Below are positions 53,120 to 62,043 of a DNA stretch of 64,000 bases, piece by piece. The stretch covers positions 111,490-175,489 of the forward strand of contig JAKSKX010000004.1 in the NCBI GenBank assembly GCA_024401535.1, given 5' to 3'. The notes beneath the pieces were generated by a model. That model did no database searches. It was not told the origin of the DNA and saw only the letters and a program-made list of their open reading frames with translations. The position numbers were made by a program, and so were the translations under genes. Numbering within the stretch: position 1 is the stretch's first letter; every line of letters starts with the position of its first letter. The DNA is from Paludibacteraceae bacterium (lineage in GTDB: Bacteria > Bacteroidota > Bacteroidia > Bacteroidales > Paludibacteraceae).

Positions 53120-54265
53120 ATGAATAATAGGTTTTATAGTGCATTTCTAGGAGTAGGTGTGGCTTTCCTTTCTTCCTGTGGAGGAAATACTGCCACAACT
53201 GATGCTTCTGCTGTTAATTCTGCAGACGAACAAACTTCAGAGTTCAAGATCAATCGTGGAGTAAACCTTGACCACTGGTTGAGCCAGCGTGGAGTAGGCG
53301 TTGACATCGACACCAACTACATCACAAAGAAGGATTTTGAGAAGATCAAGGAGATTGGTTTCGACTTCGTTCGTGTTCCTATCGAGGAGCAGCTTATGTA
53401 TAACGAGGATTTGACTCGTCGCGACTTTGCTTTTGCTTTGCTTGACAGTGCGGTTAAGTGGTCTGCAGAGCTTGATCTTCGTATGATTTGTGACCTTCAC
53501 ATTATCCGTTCTTTCCACTTTAATAGCGAGAACGGAGAGAAGAACAGCTTGTTTGAGAGCGAGGTTTCTCAGGACAACTATGTAAAGGTTTGGTTGGACC
53601 TTCAGAAGTTCTTGAAAGAGACTCCAGAGGATATGGTTGCATACGAGCTGCTTAACGAGGTTACTACACCTGACCCAGATAACTGGAACAAGCTAATTGC
53701 AAAGGTTCACGCCGCTCTTCGTGCTAATGAGCCTACAAGAAAGATTATCATTGGTTCTAACCACTGGCAGATTCCTTCAACTTTCCCAGATTTGAAGGTT
53801 CCAGAGGGTGACAAGAACTTGATTTTGAGCTTCCATTACTACAATCCTAACGTAATCACTCACTACCAGGCTTCTTGGGCTGAATTCAAGGACTACAAGG
53901 GTGCAATCCAGTACCCAGGCGATGTCCTTGTTGACAAGGATTATTTCAAGTCTATTTCTAACGAAACTGTTAGAGCTATAAGAGAAGGTATGTGCGGTGA
54001 ATGGAACGCTGACAGAATGGAGAGCGAAATCATTATTGCCAAGCACGTGGCTGATTCACTTGGTTTGCCTCTATTCTGCGGTGAGTTTGGTGTTTATCCT
54101 TACCACATTGACAAGGACATGAGAGTTCGCTGGTACGAGGACTGTATGTCTGTATTCAGAAAGAATGATATTGCTGCTTGTCACTGGGGTTGGAAGAATG
54201 ACTTCCCAGCAGTTGATTCTGCATCTCTTCAGCCAAACGAGATTGCTCCAATCATTGTGAAATAA
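53120..54265 (+). CDS. GH5-type glycoside hydrolase lipoprotein
   Basis: The 381-residue protein has a lipoprotein signal (AFLSSC, lipidated Cys20), a Ser/Thr/Ala-rich linker (about 21-42), and a GH5 cellulase-type barrel. It shows RGVNLDHWLSQRG near residue 46, DFVRVPIE near 82, acid/base Glu180 in YELLNEVT and nucleophile Glu322 in LFCGEFGVY. It is probably a beta-glucanase, mannanase or similar at the outer membrane. It stands alone, with a terminator at 54290-54316, and lies about 3.5 kb from the GH9 gene. Confidence 0.88.
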   Translation: MNNRFYSAFLGVGVAFLSSCGGNTATTDASAVNSADEQTSEFKINRGVNLDHWLSQRGVGVDIDTNYITKKDFEKIKEIGFDFVRVPIEEQLMYNEDLTRRDFAFALLDSAVKWSAELDLRMICDLHIIRSFHFNSENGEKNSLFESEVSQDNYVKVWLDLQKFLKETPEDMVAYELLNEVTTPDPDNWNKLIAKVHAALRANEPTRKIIIGSNHWQIPSTFPDLKVPEGDKNLILSFHYYNPNVITHYQASWAEFKDYKGAIQYPGDVLVDKDYFKSISNETVRAIREGMCGEWNADRMESEIIIAKHVADSLGLPLFCGEFGVYPYHIDKDMRVRWYEDCMSVFRKNDIAACHWGWKNDFPAVDSASLQPNEIAPIIVK

Positions 54266-54289
54266 GTAATTCTTAGAATTCAATATCCT

Positions 54290-54316
54290 AAAAGCGAGTC
54301 ATTTTGGCTCGCTTTT
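54290..54316 (+). terminator. Terminator of the GH5 lipoprotein gene
   Basis: The 9-base arms AAAAGCGAG and CTCGCTTTT (54290-54298 with 54308-54316) are followed by T. Confidence 0.85.
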
Positions 54317-54370
54317 TTGTTTGCTAAGGCTTTTATATTGCGAAATTTTGCAAAAAATAATTGAAAAAGT

Positions 54371-54400
54371 TTGTAGGTAACAAAATTAGTATTACTTTTG
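54371..54400 (+). promoter_or_regulatory. Promoter of tRNA-Ser
   Basis: TTG at 54371-54373, 19 bases, then TACTTTTG at 54393-54400. Confidence 0.75.
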
Positions 54401-54432
54401 CACTCGCAATCGGGACACGTCCTATCGCAAAA

Positions 54433-54519
54433 GGTGAGATGGGTGAGTGGCTGAAACCACCAGTTTGCTAAACTGACGTACTCGCAAGGGTACCACGAGT
54501 TCGAATCTCGTTCTCACCG
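54433..54519 (+). tRNA. tRNA-Ser (anticodon GCU)
   Basis: The acceptor stem GGTGAGA (54433-54439) pairs with TCTCACC (54512-54518). The anticodon loop TTGCTAA places GCU at 54467-54469, which reads AGC and AGU. A long variable arm (TACTCGCAAGGGTA region) marks a serine tRNA, and the T arm reads CGAGTTCGAATCTCG. Length is 87 bases and CCA is not encoded. The first anticodon-stem pair is C-A, as read here. Confidence 0.9.
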
Positions 54520-54526
54520 CAAAGTT

Positions 54527-54557
54527 AGAGAGACTAAGAAATTAGCCTCTCTTTTTG
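54527..54557 (+). terminator. Terminator of tRNA-Ser
   Basis: Arms AGAGAGACTAA and TTAGCCTCTCT (54527-54537 with 54542-54552), with one mismatch, are followed by TTTTT. Confidence 0.8.
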
Positions 54558-54599
54558 TTTTGTCCTGTTTCTTGTTAAGAGAGGTTCCCAATAAAAATA

Positions 54600-54629
54600 G
54601 GGTGTATTGAAAACCAATACACCCTTTTT
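54600..54629 (-). terminator. Terminator of the histidine phosphatase gene, bidirectional
   Basis: The perfect 10-base stem GGGTGTATTG/CAATACACCC (54600-54609 with 54615-54624) has A's before and T's after, so it works on both strands. Confidence 0.85.
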
Positions 54630-54644
54630 CTTTTATGCTCGATA

Positions 54645-55904
54645 CTACTTGCAGTCCTCTACTATTTTGTTAAGGTATTCCTTGACTTTATCCCATTCAT
54701 AGAACACACCTGAGTACTCCTTGATTGGAAGTGTTACTTCACGTTCGTTCAGAAGGAATTTAACAAGTGTCGGATTCTTTACATCTCTTGCTTTGGACTT
54801 GAAGAATATAATCTGCAGGTTTCCTGCCATGGGTATGATTCTGTAGTCCTGCCATTTTTCGTGCAGAGTCTCTGTGTCGTCATAGGCATTTCCTGCTCCG
54901 TCAAGGTTCATAAGGCTAACAAGCGGCAGAAGTCCCGTGTCATGGCCGAACATAAGGTTTGCGCTCAATCCCTTGTCCTCGGCGCTTTCGCAGTCCTCAA
55001 GCATCTTTTTTATAAGTTTTGACGCCTGTTTGTTTCCCCACGCTACATCTTTGTACCAGTATATGTTTTGTTTCTGCCATTGCTGGGCCATTTCTTCTTC
55101 GGTGAACAGCTGCATTAGCGAGCAGTGTCTTTCGTCCATGTCTTCAACATCTACGCCTTGCAGCGAAATAACCATGTAGTAGATGACGCGGACAAATTCG
55201 CTTTCGTTCTCTACCTTCCCGTTTTTGAATATCCGTTTGAACATGTCCCCTTTATATTCCCTCTTGGCGTAGAAGCTTTCAAGGTTCTTGACTTTTTCAC
55301 CGTTTCCTACAGTACCTCCGAAGCATACATAGTCCATGTATTTCTTGCTTGCATCGACATTGATTTTTAGGTTAGGGTTGTTGGCGAGCAGCTCTGTTAC
55401 AAAGGCGTTCATGCTAAGGATACACCTGACCGAAGTCGAACTTTTGACCTCGATTTTTGCGTCGTTAAGAAGTACGTTCTGGTAGTTCGCGTACATGCGC
55501 TTTGCAATGCCTTTGTGTTGGGCTACACCCCTAGGAGTTAGGTCTCCGGCCCTCATCTCTGCATTCCTGCAGATTTTCTTTATGTCTTCGTAAACTTCCT
55601 TTCCAAATGAAGTCAGGTTCTTTGTACTGTCTGCATGGGCAAACTGTTCCAGTATGTATTGGTAGTCCTTCTGGCTATAGTGGTAGCGTGAACCATGCCT
55701 GCCATAGTGCCAGATGTAGTATGGCTCGTATGTGTCTGGAGCTTCGCTCTGGTTGGGTATGGCAAACTTCCCTGTTTTGTCGTGGTTCATTGTCTTTACA
55801 GCTGCCACATAGTCCACATAGTTTGAGTTGTAATAGACGTTGTTCGCTAATGCCGATGTTAAAGTGAATAATGTTGAGGCTAATAATATACTAAATCGTT
55901 TCAT
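54645..55904 (-). CDS. Secreted histidine-type acid phosphatase (phytase/MINPP-like)
   Basis: The 419-residue protein has a signal peptide (MKRFSILLASTLFTLTSALA), the phosphohistidine motif YGRHGSR at residues 68-73, and the C-terminal GHDTGLLPLVSLM with the second catalytic His and Asp. It is a periplasmic or secreted phosphomonoesterase of histidine phosphatase branch 2, close in outline to inositol-phosphate phosphatases (MINPP) common in gut Bacteroidota. The start at 55904 is chosen because the frame's upstream Met at 55961 lies inside the promoter (-33 at 55959-55962, -7 at 55931-55938), while the chosen ATG opens a normal signal peptide. Confidence 0.85.
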   Translation of the reverse strand: MKRFSILLASTLFTLTSALANNVYYNSNYVDYVAAVKTMNHDKTGKFAIPNQSEAPDTYEPYYIWHYGRHGSRYHYSQKDYQYILEQFAHADSTKNLTSFGKEVYEDIKKICRNAEMRAGDLTPRGVAQHKGIAKRMYANYQNVLLNDAKIEVKSSTSVRCILSMNAFVTELLANNPNLKINVDASKKYMDYVCFGGTVGNGEKVKNLESFYAKREYKGDMFKRIFKNGKVENESEFVRVIYYMVISLQGVDVEDMDERHCSLMQLFTEEEMAQQWQKQNIYWYKDVAWGNKQASKLIKKMLEDCESAEDKGLSANLMFGHDTGLLPLVSLMNLDGAGNAYDDTETLHEKWQDYRIIPMAGNLQIIFFKSKARDVKNPTLVKFLLNEREVTLPIKEYSGVFYEWDKVKEYLNKIVEDCK

Positions 55905-55930
55905 TTGCCATGGAATTTTGAAATTATTGT

Positions 55931-55962
55931 CAAAATTATGCAAATACGATGAAACAAGCAAA
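55931..55962 (-). promoter_or_regulatory. Promoter of the histidine phosphatase gene
   Basis: The minus strand has TTTG (55959-55962), a 20-base spacer and TAATTTTG (55931-55938). It fixes the start of the gene downstream of 55931. Confidence 0.75.
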
Positions 55963-56238
55963 TCTAATTGTCTAAAACATCTCCAAGTGTTCCGTGAGGC
56001 TTATCTGATTGTTGTAGTTTGGTCGCTAAAAGTAATGTAAGCCTTTTTTATCGTTATTTTTCTTATCGGCCTTCCTCTAAGTCGAAAGTGATCTTGTATT
56101 TTGTCATCTCCCTTTTAACAGATACATTATCTTTTTTTGTTTTATTGGTTTAGATTGTTTGAGAGATGGAATAGTCAAGATAATTATCTGTGCATGGCTG
56201 TCTATGATTAGATTTGTGTGAAATTATCTAAAAATAAA
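55963..56238. other. Gene-free stretch between phosphatase promoter and ackA terminator
   Basis: No full gene is seen. On the minus strand a 14-codon frame (MTKYKITFDLEEGR, 56063-56107) follows a GGGAG ribosome-like site; it could be a tiny peptide or the relic of a gene start. No promoter fits it convincingly. Confidence 0.3.
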
Positions 56239-56264
56239 AAAGAGGTGCAAAGATGCACCTCTTT
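56239..56264 (-). terminator. Terminator of the pta-ackA operon
   Basis: The 11-base perfect stem AAAGAGGTGCA/TGCACCTCTTT (56239-56249 with 56254-56264) has a T run on the minus strand. Confidence 0.88.
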
Positions 56265-56286
56265 GATTATCTGATGTCTTATTAGA

Positions 56287-57483
56287 TTACTTAACAAGCT
56301 CTAGAGTGTCCTTTGCAATCATGTACTCCTCGTCAGTAGGAACGATCATTACAGTAACCTTAGAAGAAGGCTTAGAAATGATCTTCTCCTCACCGTGAAC
56401 ACCTGCGTTTGCAGCAGAGTCGAACTCTACTCCTAGGTACTCGAAATCCTTGCAGATCAACTCGCGGATAGTTGACTGGTTTTCACCGATACCGCCTGTA
56501 AATACCAATGTGTCAAGACCGCCAAGAACAGCTGCGTATGAACCGATGAACTTGCGTACACGGTAAACAAACATATCACGGGCAAGGGTAGCGCGCTCGT
56601 TACCTGACTGGATGCCTGCCTCTACGTCACGCATGTCCTGAGAGATTCCTGAAACACCCTTCAAACCACTTTCCTTGTTAAGGATGTTGTTGATAGAAGG
56701 GATGTCAAGCTTCTTGCGGTCCATTAGGTAAGTGATGGCACCTGTATCAATATCTCCGCAACGAGTACCCATTACAAGACCCTCAAGTGGAGTAAGTCCC
56801 ATTGATGTGTCAACGCTCTTACCGTCCTTGATAGCAGTGATTGAACCACCGTTACCGATGTGGCAAGTAATCATCTTTGTTCCCTCTGCCTTCTTTCCAA
56901 GAATCTCAAGAGTACGAGCAGAAACGTATCTGTGGCTTGTTCCGTGGAAACCGTAGCGGCGAACGCCATCCTCCTCGTAGTACTTGTAAGGAAGGGCATA
57001 CATATAAGCCTTTGAAGGCATTGTCTGGTGGAATGCAGTATCAAATACAGCGACCTGAGGAACACCAGGCATCTCCTTTGTTACAGCCTCGATACCCTTT
57101 AGGTTAGCTGGGTTATGAAGTGGGGCAAGAGGAGCGCAAGCCTTGATGTTGGCGATAACGTCGCTGTCGATAAGTACAGACTTGTTGAACTTCTCACCTC
57201 CATGAACGACGCGATGACCTACAGCCTCGATTTCAGCAAGAGACTTAACGGCACCGTTTTCCTTTGAAGTAAGTACCTCGATAATAAGCTCGATACCGGC
57301 TGTATGCTCTGGCATATTCTTCTCAATGACTTTCTTGCTACCATCCTTAGCAACGAACTTCAAGAATGAGTCAGGCAAGCCAATCTTCTCTACTACACCC
57401 GAAGCAAGAGTGTTGTTGGCTGGCATGTCGATAAGCTTGTACTTGATAGATGAACTACCGCAGTTTAGTACTAAAATCTTCAT
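56287..57483 (-). CDS. ackA: Acetate kinase
   Basis: The enzyme turns acetyl phosphate and ADP into acetate and ATP, the main energy-yielding end step of fermentation. The 398-residue protein has VLNCGSSSIKYKLI at the N-terminus, VGHRVVHGGEKF, FDTAFHQTMP, YGFHGTSHRYVS and the ATP-binding GNGGSITAIKDGKSVDTSMG, all in the right order. It is downstream of pta, with a hairpin between the genes that could set their ratio. Confidence 0.96.
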   Translation of the reverse strand: MKILVLNCGSSSIKYKLIDMPANNTLASGVVEKIGLPDSFLKFVAKDGSKKVIEKNMPEHTAGIELIIEVLTSKENGAVKSLAEIEAVGHRVVHGGEKFNKSVLIDSDVIANIKACAPLAPLHNPANLKGIEAVTKEMPGVPQVAVFDTAFHQTMPSKAYMYALPYKYYEEDGVRRYGFHGTSHRYVSARTLEILGKKAEGTKMITCHIGNGGSITAIKDGKSVDTSMGLTPLEGLVMGTRCGDIDTGAITYLMDRKKLDIPSINNILNKESGLKGVSGISQDMRDVEAGIQSGNERATLARDMFVYRVRKFIGSYAAVLGGLDTLVFTGGIGENQSTIRELICKDFEYLGVEFDSAANAGVHGEEKIISKPSSKVTVMIVPTDEEYMIAKDTLELVK

Positions 57484-57540
57484 AAAAAATATAATGTTTT
57501 ATTAAAATTCTAAAATGTTATGAGGTATATATGAAAAAGA

Positions 57541-57567
57541 AGGGCGAAGCTTATGAAGTTTCGTCCT
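57541..57567 (-). terminator. Intergenic hairpin between pta and ackA
   Basis: 12 pairs (two G-T) around a 3-base loop (57541-57552 with 57556-57567). On the minus strand TTCTTTTTC follows. It may terminate part of the pta transcripts before ackA or stabilise the upstream message. Confidence 0.65.
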
Positions 57568-57584
57568 CCTTTGTTTTCTCTATA

Positions 57585-58607
57585 TTAAATCTTTGCAGCA
57601 ATAGCCTGATTTGCAGTGATTGCAATCATCTTTACAACATCCTCTACGCTACATCCACGAGAAAGGTCATTAACTGGAGCGGCAAGTCCCTGAAGGATTG
57701 GACCAAGAGCCTCAGCACCAGCAAGACGCTGAACCAACTTGTATCCGATGTTACCTGCGTCAAGAGTAGGGAATACTAGAACATTAGCCTGTCCTGCTAC
57801 CTCGCTGCCTGGAGCCTTGCTCTTAGCAACACTTGGAACAAGTGCAGCATCAGCCTGAAGCTCTGCATCAATCTTGAACTTGTAGCCAAGCTCCTCTGCA
57901 TACTGGTTAGCCAAGCTACCTGCAGAGATAACCTTGTCAACAACCTCGTGTTTTGCACTTCCCTTAGTAGAGAAGCTCATGATAGCAACCTTTGGATCGT
58001 CGAAACCGAAGATGTCCTTTGCTGTGCAAGCACTTGTTACAGCGATGCTACCAAGCTCCTCGTCTGTTGGAACTGGAGTTGCTGCACAGTCAGCGAACAA
58101 CAGCATACCGTCGTGACCGTAAGTCTTCTCCTTTAGAATCATAAGGAAGGCACCGCTCACGCATCTGCATCCCTTCTTTGTCTTGATAATCTGGAAAGCA
58201 GGACGAAGTACGTTACCTGTGTAGTTCTTTGCACCGGCAACCTCACCGTCTGCATCACCAGCCTTAACAAGAAGACAAGCAAGATACAAAGGATCTTTAA
58301 CCAACTCAACTGCAGCCTCTGGAGTCAAGCCCTTGCGCTGACGAAGCTGAAGAAGTAGGTCGATATATTTCTGACTGTTTGGGTTGTTCAATGGGTCAAT
58401 GATAGTTGCCTTAGAGATATTGTTCAATCCGTACTCTTTAGCCAACTTGTTTATTTCGTCTGCATTTCCAAGAAGGATGATGTCGGCAACGCCCTCAGCA
58501 AGAATCTGGTCTGCTGCCTTGATTGTTCTCTCCTCAGTTCCCTCTGGAAGCACGATGCGCTGCTTGTTCTGCTTAGCGCGTGCTATGATACTATCTAGTA
58601 CTGCCAT
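57585..58607 (-). CDS. pta: Phosphate acetyltransferase
   Basis: The 340-residue protein of the short (EutD-like) Pta class converts acetyl-CoA and phosphate to acetyl phosphate. Conserved segments include RIVLPEGTEERTIKAADQIL, VAGAKNYTGNVLRPAFQII, MSFSTKGSAKHEVVDKV and VLVFPTLDAGNIGYKLVQRL. It forms the acetate-producing pair with ackA, 101 bases downstream. No consensus promoter is visible in the 31 bases before it, so it may be read from further upstream. Confidence 0.95.
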   Translation of the reverse strand: MAVLDSIIARAKQNKQRIVLPEGTEERTIKAADQILAEGVADIILLGNADEINKLAKEYGLNNISKATIIDPLNNPNSQKYIDLLLQLRQRKGLTPEAAVELVKDPLYLACLLVKAGDADGEVAGAKNYTGNVLRPAFQIIKTKKGCRCVSGAFLMILKEKTYGHDGMLLFADCAATPVPTDEELGSIAVTSACTAKDIFGFDDPKVAIMSFSTKGSAKHEVVDKVISAGSLANQYAEELGYKFKIDAELQADAALVPSVAKSKAPGSEVAGQANVLVFPTLDAGNIGYKLVQRLAGAEALGPILQGLAAPVNDLSRGCSVEDVVKMIAITANQAIAAKI

Positions 58608-58638
58608 AATCTTATCTTTTATTTTTATATCCTTTTTA

Positions 58639-59025
58639 TCAATTCATGTCAACTTTTGCAAATGAGATTGAAATCACACCGCTGCTTGTTGAAACTTCGT
58701 AGTCTATTCCTGATGAAGTTTTTGAGTAAATATATTCGTTTTCCCTTTTGAATCCGTTATCTTCAAGTTTTCTTGTATAGCGTACCCATTCGTTGTCGCC
58801 ATCCTCAACACCATCGATAAATATTACCAACGCATCTCCGGTACTTGTAACTTGTGCTGAAGAGTAGTTTCCTGAGAATGTAGGGAATTCGTAAAGCCAA
58901 CTGTTTTCCCTGCATAGGGCGCTCCAACTTGAATCCTCGTCTTCATCCTCTTCCCAAATTTCACAGCTGGAGAAAGAAAACGTCACAAACAAAGTAAAGA
59001 CAGCAAACAAAAGTTTTCTAAACAT
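58639..59025 (-). CDS. Small lipoprotein of unknown function
   Basis: The 128-residue protein has a signal peptide with a lipobox (FSFSSC, Cys20), followed by an acidic stretch (EEDEDEDSS) typical of Bacteroidota surface lipoproteins (a lipoprotein export signal of the K/D/E kind after Cys). The mature part is beta-rich and of no known family. It lies 11 bases downstream of purE and 31 bases upstream of pta in the same direction; co-transcription is plausible. Confidence 0.7.
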   Translation of the reverse strand: MFRKLLFAVFTLFVTFSFSSCEIWEEDEDEDSSWSALCRENSWLYEFPTFSGNYSSAQVTSTGDALVIFIDGVEDGDNEWVRYTRKLEDNGFKRENEYIYSKTSSGIDYEVSTSSGVISISFAKVDMN

Positions 59026-59036
59026 ATCCAGTATTT

Positions 59037-59543
59037 TTAGTTTACCTTAAATTTAAACTGAACTTTAGAAAGATCCTCGTTAGCCTTGACTATCTTTTCC
59101 TTCAAGCTTGACTTGTACTCTGCGAACTTCTTAGCCAATTCGTCGTCAGAAAGAGAAAGCATCTGAACAGCCAAAAGTCCTGCGTTCATGGCTCCATTGA
59201 TTCCGACTGTTGCCACTGGAATTCCAGGAGGCATCTGGACGATGGAAAGAAGCGCATCCATACCATCAAGGGTTGAATTGATGGGAACACCAATTACAGG
59301 AAGGGTTGTCTGTGCTGCAATAACACCCGGCAAGGCTGCTGCCATTCCAGCCGCTGCAATAACTACCTTAACGCCGCGCCCTGCTGCATTCTTTGCGAAA
59401 TCCTCCACCTCACTTGGTGTACGATGTGCAGAAAGAGCATTCATCTCGAAAGGAATTTCAAACTGGTCAAGCACTTTCGCCGCCTTCTCCATGATAGGAA
59501 GGTCGGAAGTACTACCCATGATGATACTTACTTTTGGATTCAT
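59037..59543 (-). CDS. purE: N5-carboxyaminoimidazole ribonucleotide mutase
   Basis: The 168-residue PurE protein converts N5-CAIR to CAIR in purine synthesis. It has the family signature IIMGSTSDLPIMEKAAKVL, SAHRTPSEVEDFAKNA, VIAAAGMAAALPGVIAA, PVIGVPI and PPGIPVATVGINGAMNAG. Length is as usual for class I. It is a minus-strand gene before the small lipoprotein. Confidence 0.95.
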   Translation of the reverse strand: MNPKVSIIMGSTSDLPIMEKAAKVLDQFEIPFEMNALSAHRTPSEVEDFAKNAAGRGVKVVIAAAGMAAALPGVIAAQTTLPVIGVPINSTLDGMDALLSIVQMPPGIPVATVGINGAMNAGLLAVQMLSLSDDELAKKFAEYKSSLKEKIVKANEDLSKVQFKFKVN

Positions 59544-59609
59544 TATCTATTTCTTTTGAACTTTTGCAAAATTATTGTTTTTTCTGAAAAACACCAACAA
59601 AATTTGTAA

Positions 59610-60536
59610 TTATGCGCCATGCAATATTTGTTTGACTTCTTCAGAGTCCTTCTTCAGTTGTGATTGAAGTTCCGAGACATCAGCGAATTTCATGCTTCCC
59701 CTTGTGCGGTCAACAAACTCTATCATCACTTTTTCTCCATAGATATCTTCCTCGAAATCAAAGAGGTTCACTTCTATGGACTTCAGTCCGGTATTTACTG
59801 TCGGACGATTTCCTATATAGAGCATGCCTCTCTCCCACTTCCCCTTCACTAACATTTTTACGGCATATACTCCGTCCTCTGGAACCAGCTTTCCTTCTTC
59901 GTATATCTTGACGTTCGCAGTTGGAAATCCTATTGTTCTTCCCAGCTTGTAACCCTCAGTAATTGTTCCGAACAGAAAATATGGATGGCCAAGATATTTG
60001 TTGGCTTCCTTTATGTTGCCTTGTTCCAGTTCTTTGCGGATAATTGTTGAGCTTATATTCAGGTTGTCGTCGTTAGGGGAAACGCCGAGCTGCCTGACCT
60101 CTATCCCAAGTTCATTTCCGTACCTCGCATAGTCTTCGAAAGTTTCTGTGCGGTTGTGTCCGAAGCGGTGGTCGTAGCCGACAACCATTCCTACTACGTT
60201 ATACCTTTTTTTCAGATACTTCATGAACTCGTAGGCCGAATAGCCTGCTATTTCAGCGAAGTTTTCTATTATGCAATAGTCCGATTCGCAGTTGTGTTCA
60301 AACAGCCACACCTTCTCCTCCAAAGTCGTTATCAATGAAGGTTTGTAGTCCTGTTTGAGTACTGCGCGCGGATGTCTGTCGAAAGTCAGAATAGCGCTTT
60401 TGACTCCGGCCTTTTCTCTTGCCCAACTGTTTACGGCATTTATCAAGAAGAAGTGTCCCAAATGAAGCCCGTCAAAGAAACCGATAGTCAATACTACAGG
60501 TTCGTTAATGGTACTATTTAGGACAATCTTGGACAT
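59610..60536 (-). CDS. ribF: Bifunctional riboflavin kinase/FAD synthetase
   Basis: The 308-residue protein makes FMN then FAD. The N-terminal FAD synthetase part has the nucleotidyltransferase motif GFFDGLHLGHFFLIN and VVGYDHRFGHNRTETFEDYA. The C-terminal flavokinase domain carries GRTIGFPTANVKIYEEGKLVP and ENGVYAV-like (EDGVYAVKML). Lengths of both halves are normal. It is transcribed leftward with eight bases between the pyk stop and its start, so it shares the pyk transcript. Confidence 0.93.
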   Translation of the reverse strand: MSKIVLNSTINEPVVLTIGFFDGLHLGHFFLINAVNSWAREKAGVKSAILTFDRHPRAVLKQDYKPSLITTLEEKVWLFEHNCESDYCIIENFAEIAGYSAYEFMKYLKKRYNVVGMVVGYDHRFGHNRTETFEDYARYGNELGIEVRQLGVSPNDDNLNISSTIIRKELEQGNIKEANKYLGHPYFLFGTITEGYKLGRTIGFPTANVKIYEEGKLVPEDGVYAVKMLVKGKWERGMLYIGNRPTVNTGLKSIEVNLFDFEEDIYGEKVMIEFVDRTRGSMKFADVSELQSQLKKDSEEVKQILHGA

Positions 60537-60544
60537 CTATTGTT

Positions 60545-62017
60545 TTAGAAATTTGGGAGCATGTACTCGTTCTGGTTAGCAAAGATATTGTCAATGCTGT
60601 TGATTTCAAGGAATGTGTTTCCTGTTCCGACCTTCTGGCTTCCGCTCAAGTAAACCACTCTGTCAGAGAACTTTAGGAATCCCTTCTCTATAAGCATCTT
60701 TAGGGCTGCGAAGAAGTAATGTCTGTTGTCCTCCTTTGCCTCCTGATAGATTGGCATGACTCCGTATGACAATGCAAGCTGGCGGATAAGCGGCTCTTTG
60801 TAGCATATTGCAAGCACAGGAATGTCTCCACGATAAGCGGCGATGAATCTTGCTGTGCGTCCTGTAAAGCTGTCTGTTAGGATTGCCTTTGTGTGAAGAA
60901 GCTCGGCCGAACGTGCCGCCTGCTCAGAAAGGTACGAAGGAATGTCGTTCTCGCCATCCATCAAAGGAACCTTGATGTCATTATCCTTTAGCTTTGTCTT
61001 TTCTGCCTCCTCGGCGATTTTGCTCATTGTTGTGATTGCCTCTACAGGATATTTTCCGTATGCAGTTTCACCGCTAAGCATTAGCGCGTCAGTGCGATAG
61101 AAGATTGCATTTGCAATGTCGGTAACCTCGGCACGTGTTGGGCGAGGGTTCTTGATCATTGAGTGAAGCATCTGAGTTGCCACGATTACAGGCTTGCGCG
61201 CAACTACGCACTTGCGGATTAGGATACGCTGGATTCCAGGAATCTTCTCCTGAGGAACCTCGATTCCAAGGTCTCCGCGGGCAATCATTACTCCGTATGC
61301 TGCTTCTAGGATTTCGTCTATGTTGTCAACGCCCTCCTGATTCTCAATCTTAGCGATAATCTTGATTGGGCTGTTGTGTTCGTCAAGTATCTTTTGGATG
61401 TCAAGGACGTCCTGTTTGCTGCGAACAAAAGAGTGTGCGATAAAGTCAACTCCGTGTTCGATTGCAAACAATATGTTGTGCTTGTCTTTCTCTGTCAGTG
61501 AAGGCAGGTTGATGCGCACGCCAGGCACGTTCACGCTCTTGCGGCTTCCAAGCGAGCCGTCGTTCTGCGCCTCGCAAAGCAAGAACTCGTCGTTCTTGCT
61601 CAATACCTTCACGTCAATCTCTCCGTCGTCGAAAAGTATATGGTCATCCACCTTTACGTCTGCAACGAAGTTAGGGTAGTTTACATATATGGTGTCTTTG
61701 TTTGAAAACTTTGAGGAGTCACCGTATATCTTTACGACGTCACCGCTTTTGAGCTCGATTTTTGGCTCATAGTGTTCGGCAAGGTTTTCGCCCTCGACTA
61801 CTGTTGTGCGAACTTCCGGACCTTTGGTGTCCATAAGTATTGCTATTTCAGGGGAAACAGCGCGCACGTTGTTGATGATTCTTAGGAAACCCTCGTCCGT
61901 GATGTGAGCGGAGTTCATACGTGCTACGTTCATTCCACCATGCCATAGCTGACGGATAAAGTCCACCTCGCAGCGAATGTCGGAAATGGTGGCAATGATT
62001 TTCGTTTTCTTAGCCAT
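60545..62017 (-). CDS. pyk: Pyruvate kinase
   Basis: This glycolytic enzyme makes pyruvate and ATP from phosphoenolpyruvate. The 490-residue protein has KIIATISDIRCEVDFIRQL near the N-terminus, where many have GPAS, then DTKGPEVRT, IIAKIENQEGVDNIDEIL (active-site Lys and Mg-binding Glu), MIARGDLGIEVPQEKIP and MLSGETAYGKYPVEAI. The C-terminal allosteric domain is present. It lies 26 bases downstream of aroQ, in one transcript with ribF. Confidence 0.95.
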   Translation of the reverse strand: MAKKTKIIATISDIRCEVDFIRQLWHGGMNVARMNSAHITDEGFLRIINNVRAVSPEIAILMDTKGPEVRTTVVEGENLAEHYEPKIELKSGDVVKIYGDSSKFSNKDTIYVNYPNFVADVKVDDHILFDDGEIDVKVLSKNDEFLLCEAQNDGSLGSRKSVNVPGVRINLPSLTEKDKHNILFAIEHGVDFIAHSFVRSKQDVLDIQKILDEHNSPIKIIAKIENQEGVDNIDEILEAAYGVMIARGDLGIEVPQEKIPGIQRILIRKCVVARKPVIVATQMLHSMIKNPRPTRAEVTDIANAIFYRTDALMLSGETAYGKYPVEAITTMSKIAEEAEKTKLKDNDIKVPLMDGENDIPSYLSEQAARSAELLHTKAILTDSFTGRTARFIAAYRGDIPVLAICYKEPLIRQLALSYGVMPIYQEAKEDNRHYFFAALKMLIEKGFLKFSDRVVYLSGSQKVGTGNTFLEINSIDNIFANQNEYMLPNF

Positions 62018-62043
62018 ATATTCAGGTCGTTATTATGTATTAT

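Noticed and set aside
54433-54519. Integration site at tRNA-Ser
   Set aside because: No direct copy of the tRNA 3' end is seen in the flanks and no integrase lies next to it; the tRNA has its own promoter and terminator.
56063-56107. 14-codon peptide gene between the phosphatase and ackA genes
   Set aside because: A ribosome-like site is present but there is no promoter or conservation evidence; it is recorded only as a possibility in the gap entry.
57531-57779. Plus-strand frame over the pta-ackA junction
   Set aside because: It runs through the hairpin and antisense to the coding end of pta; no family features.
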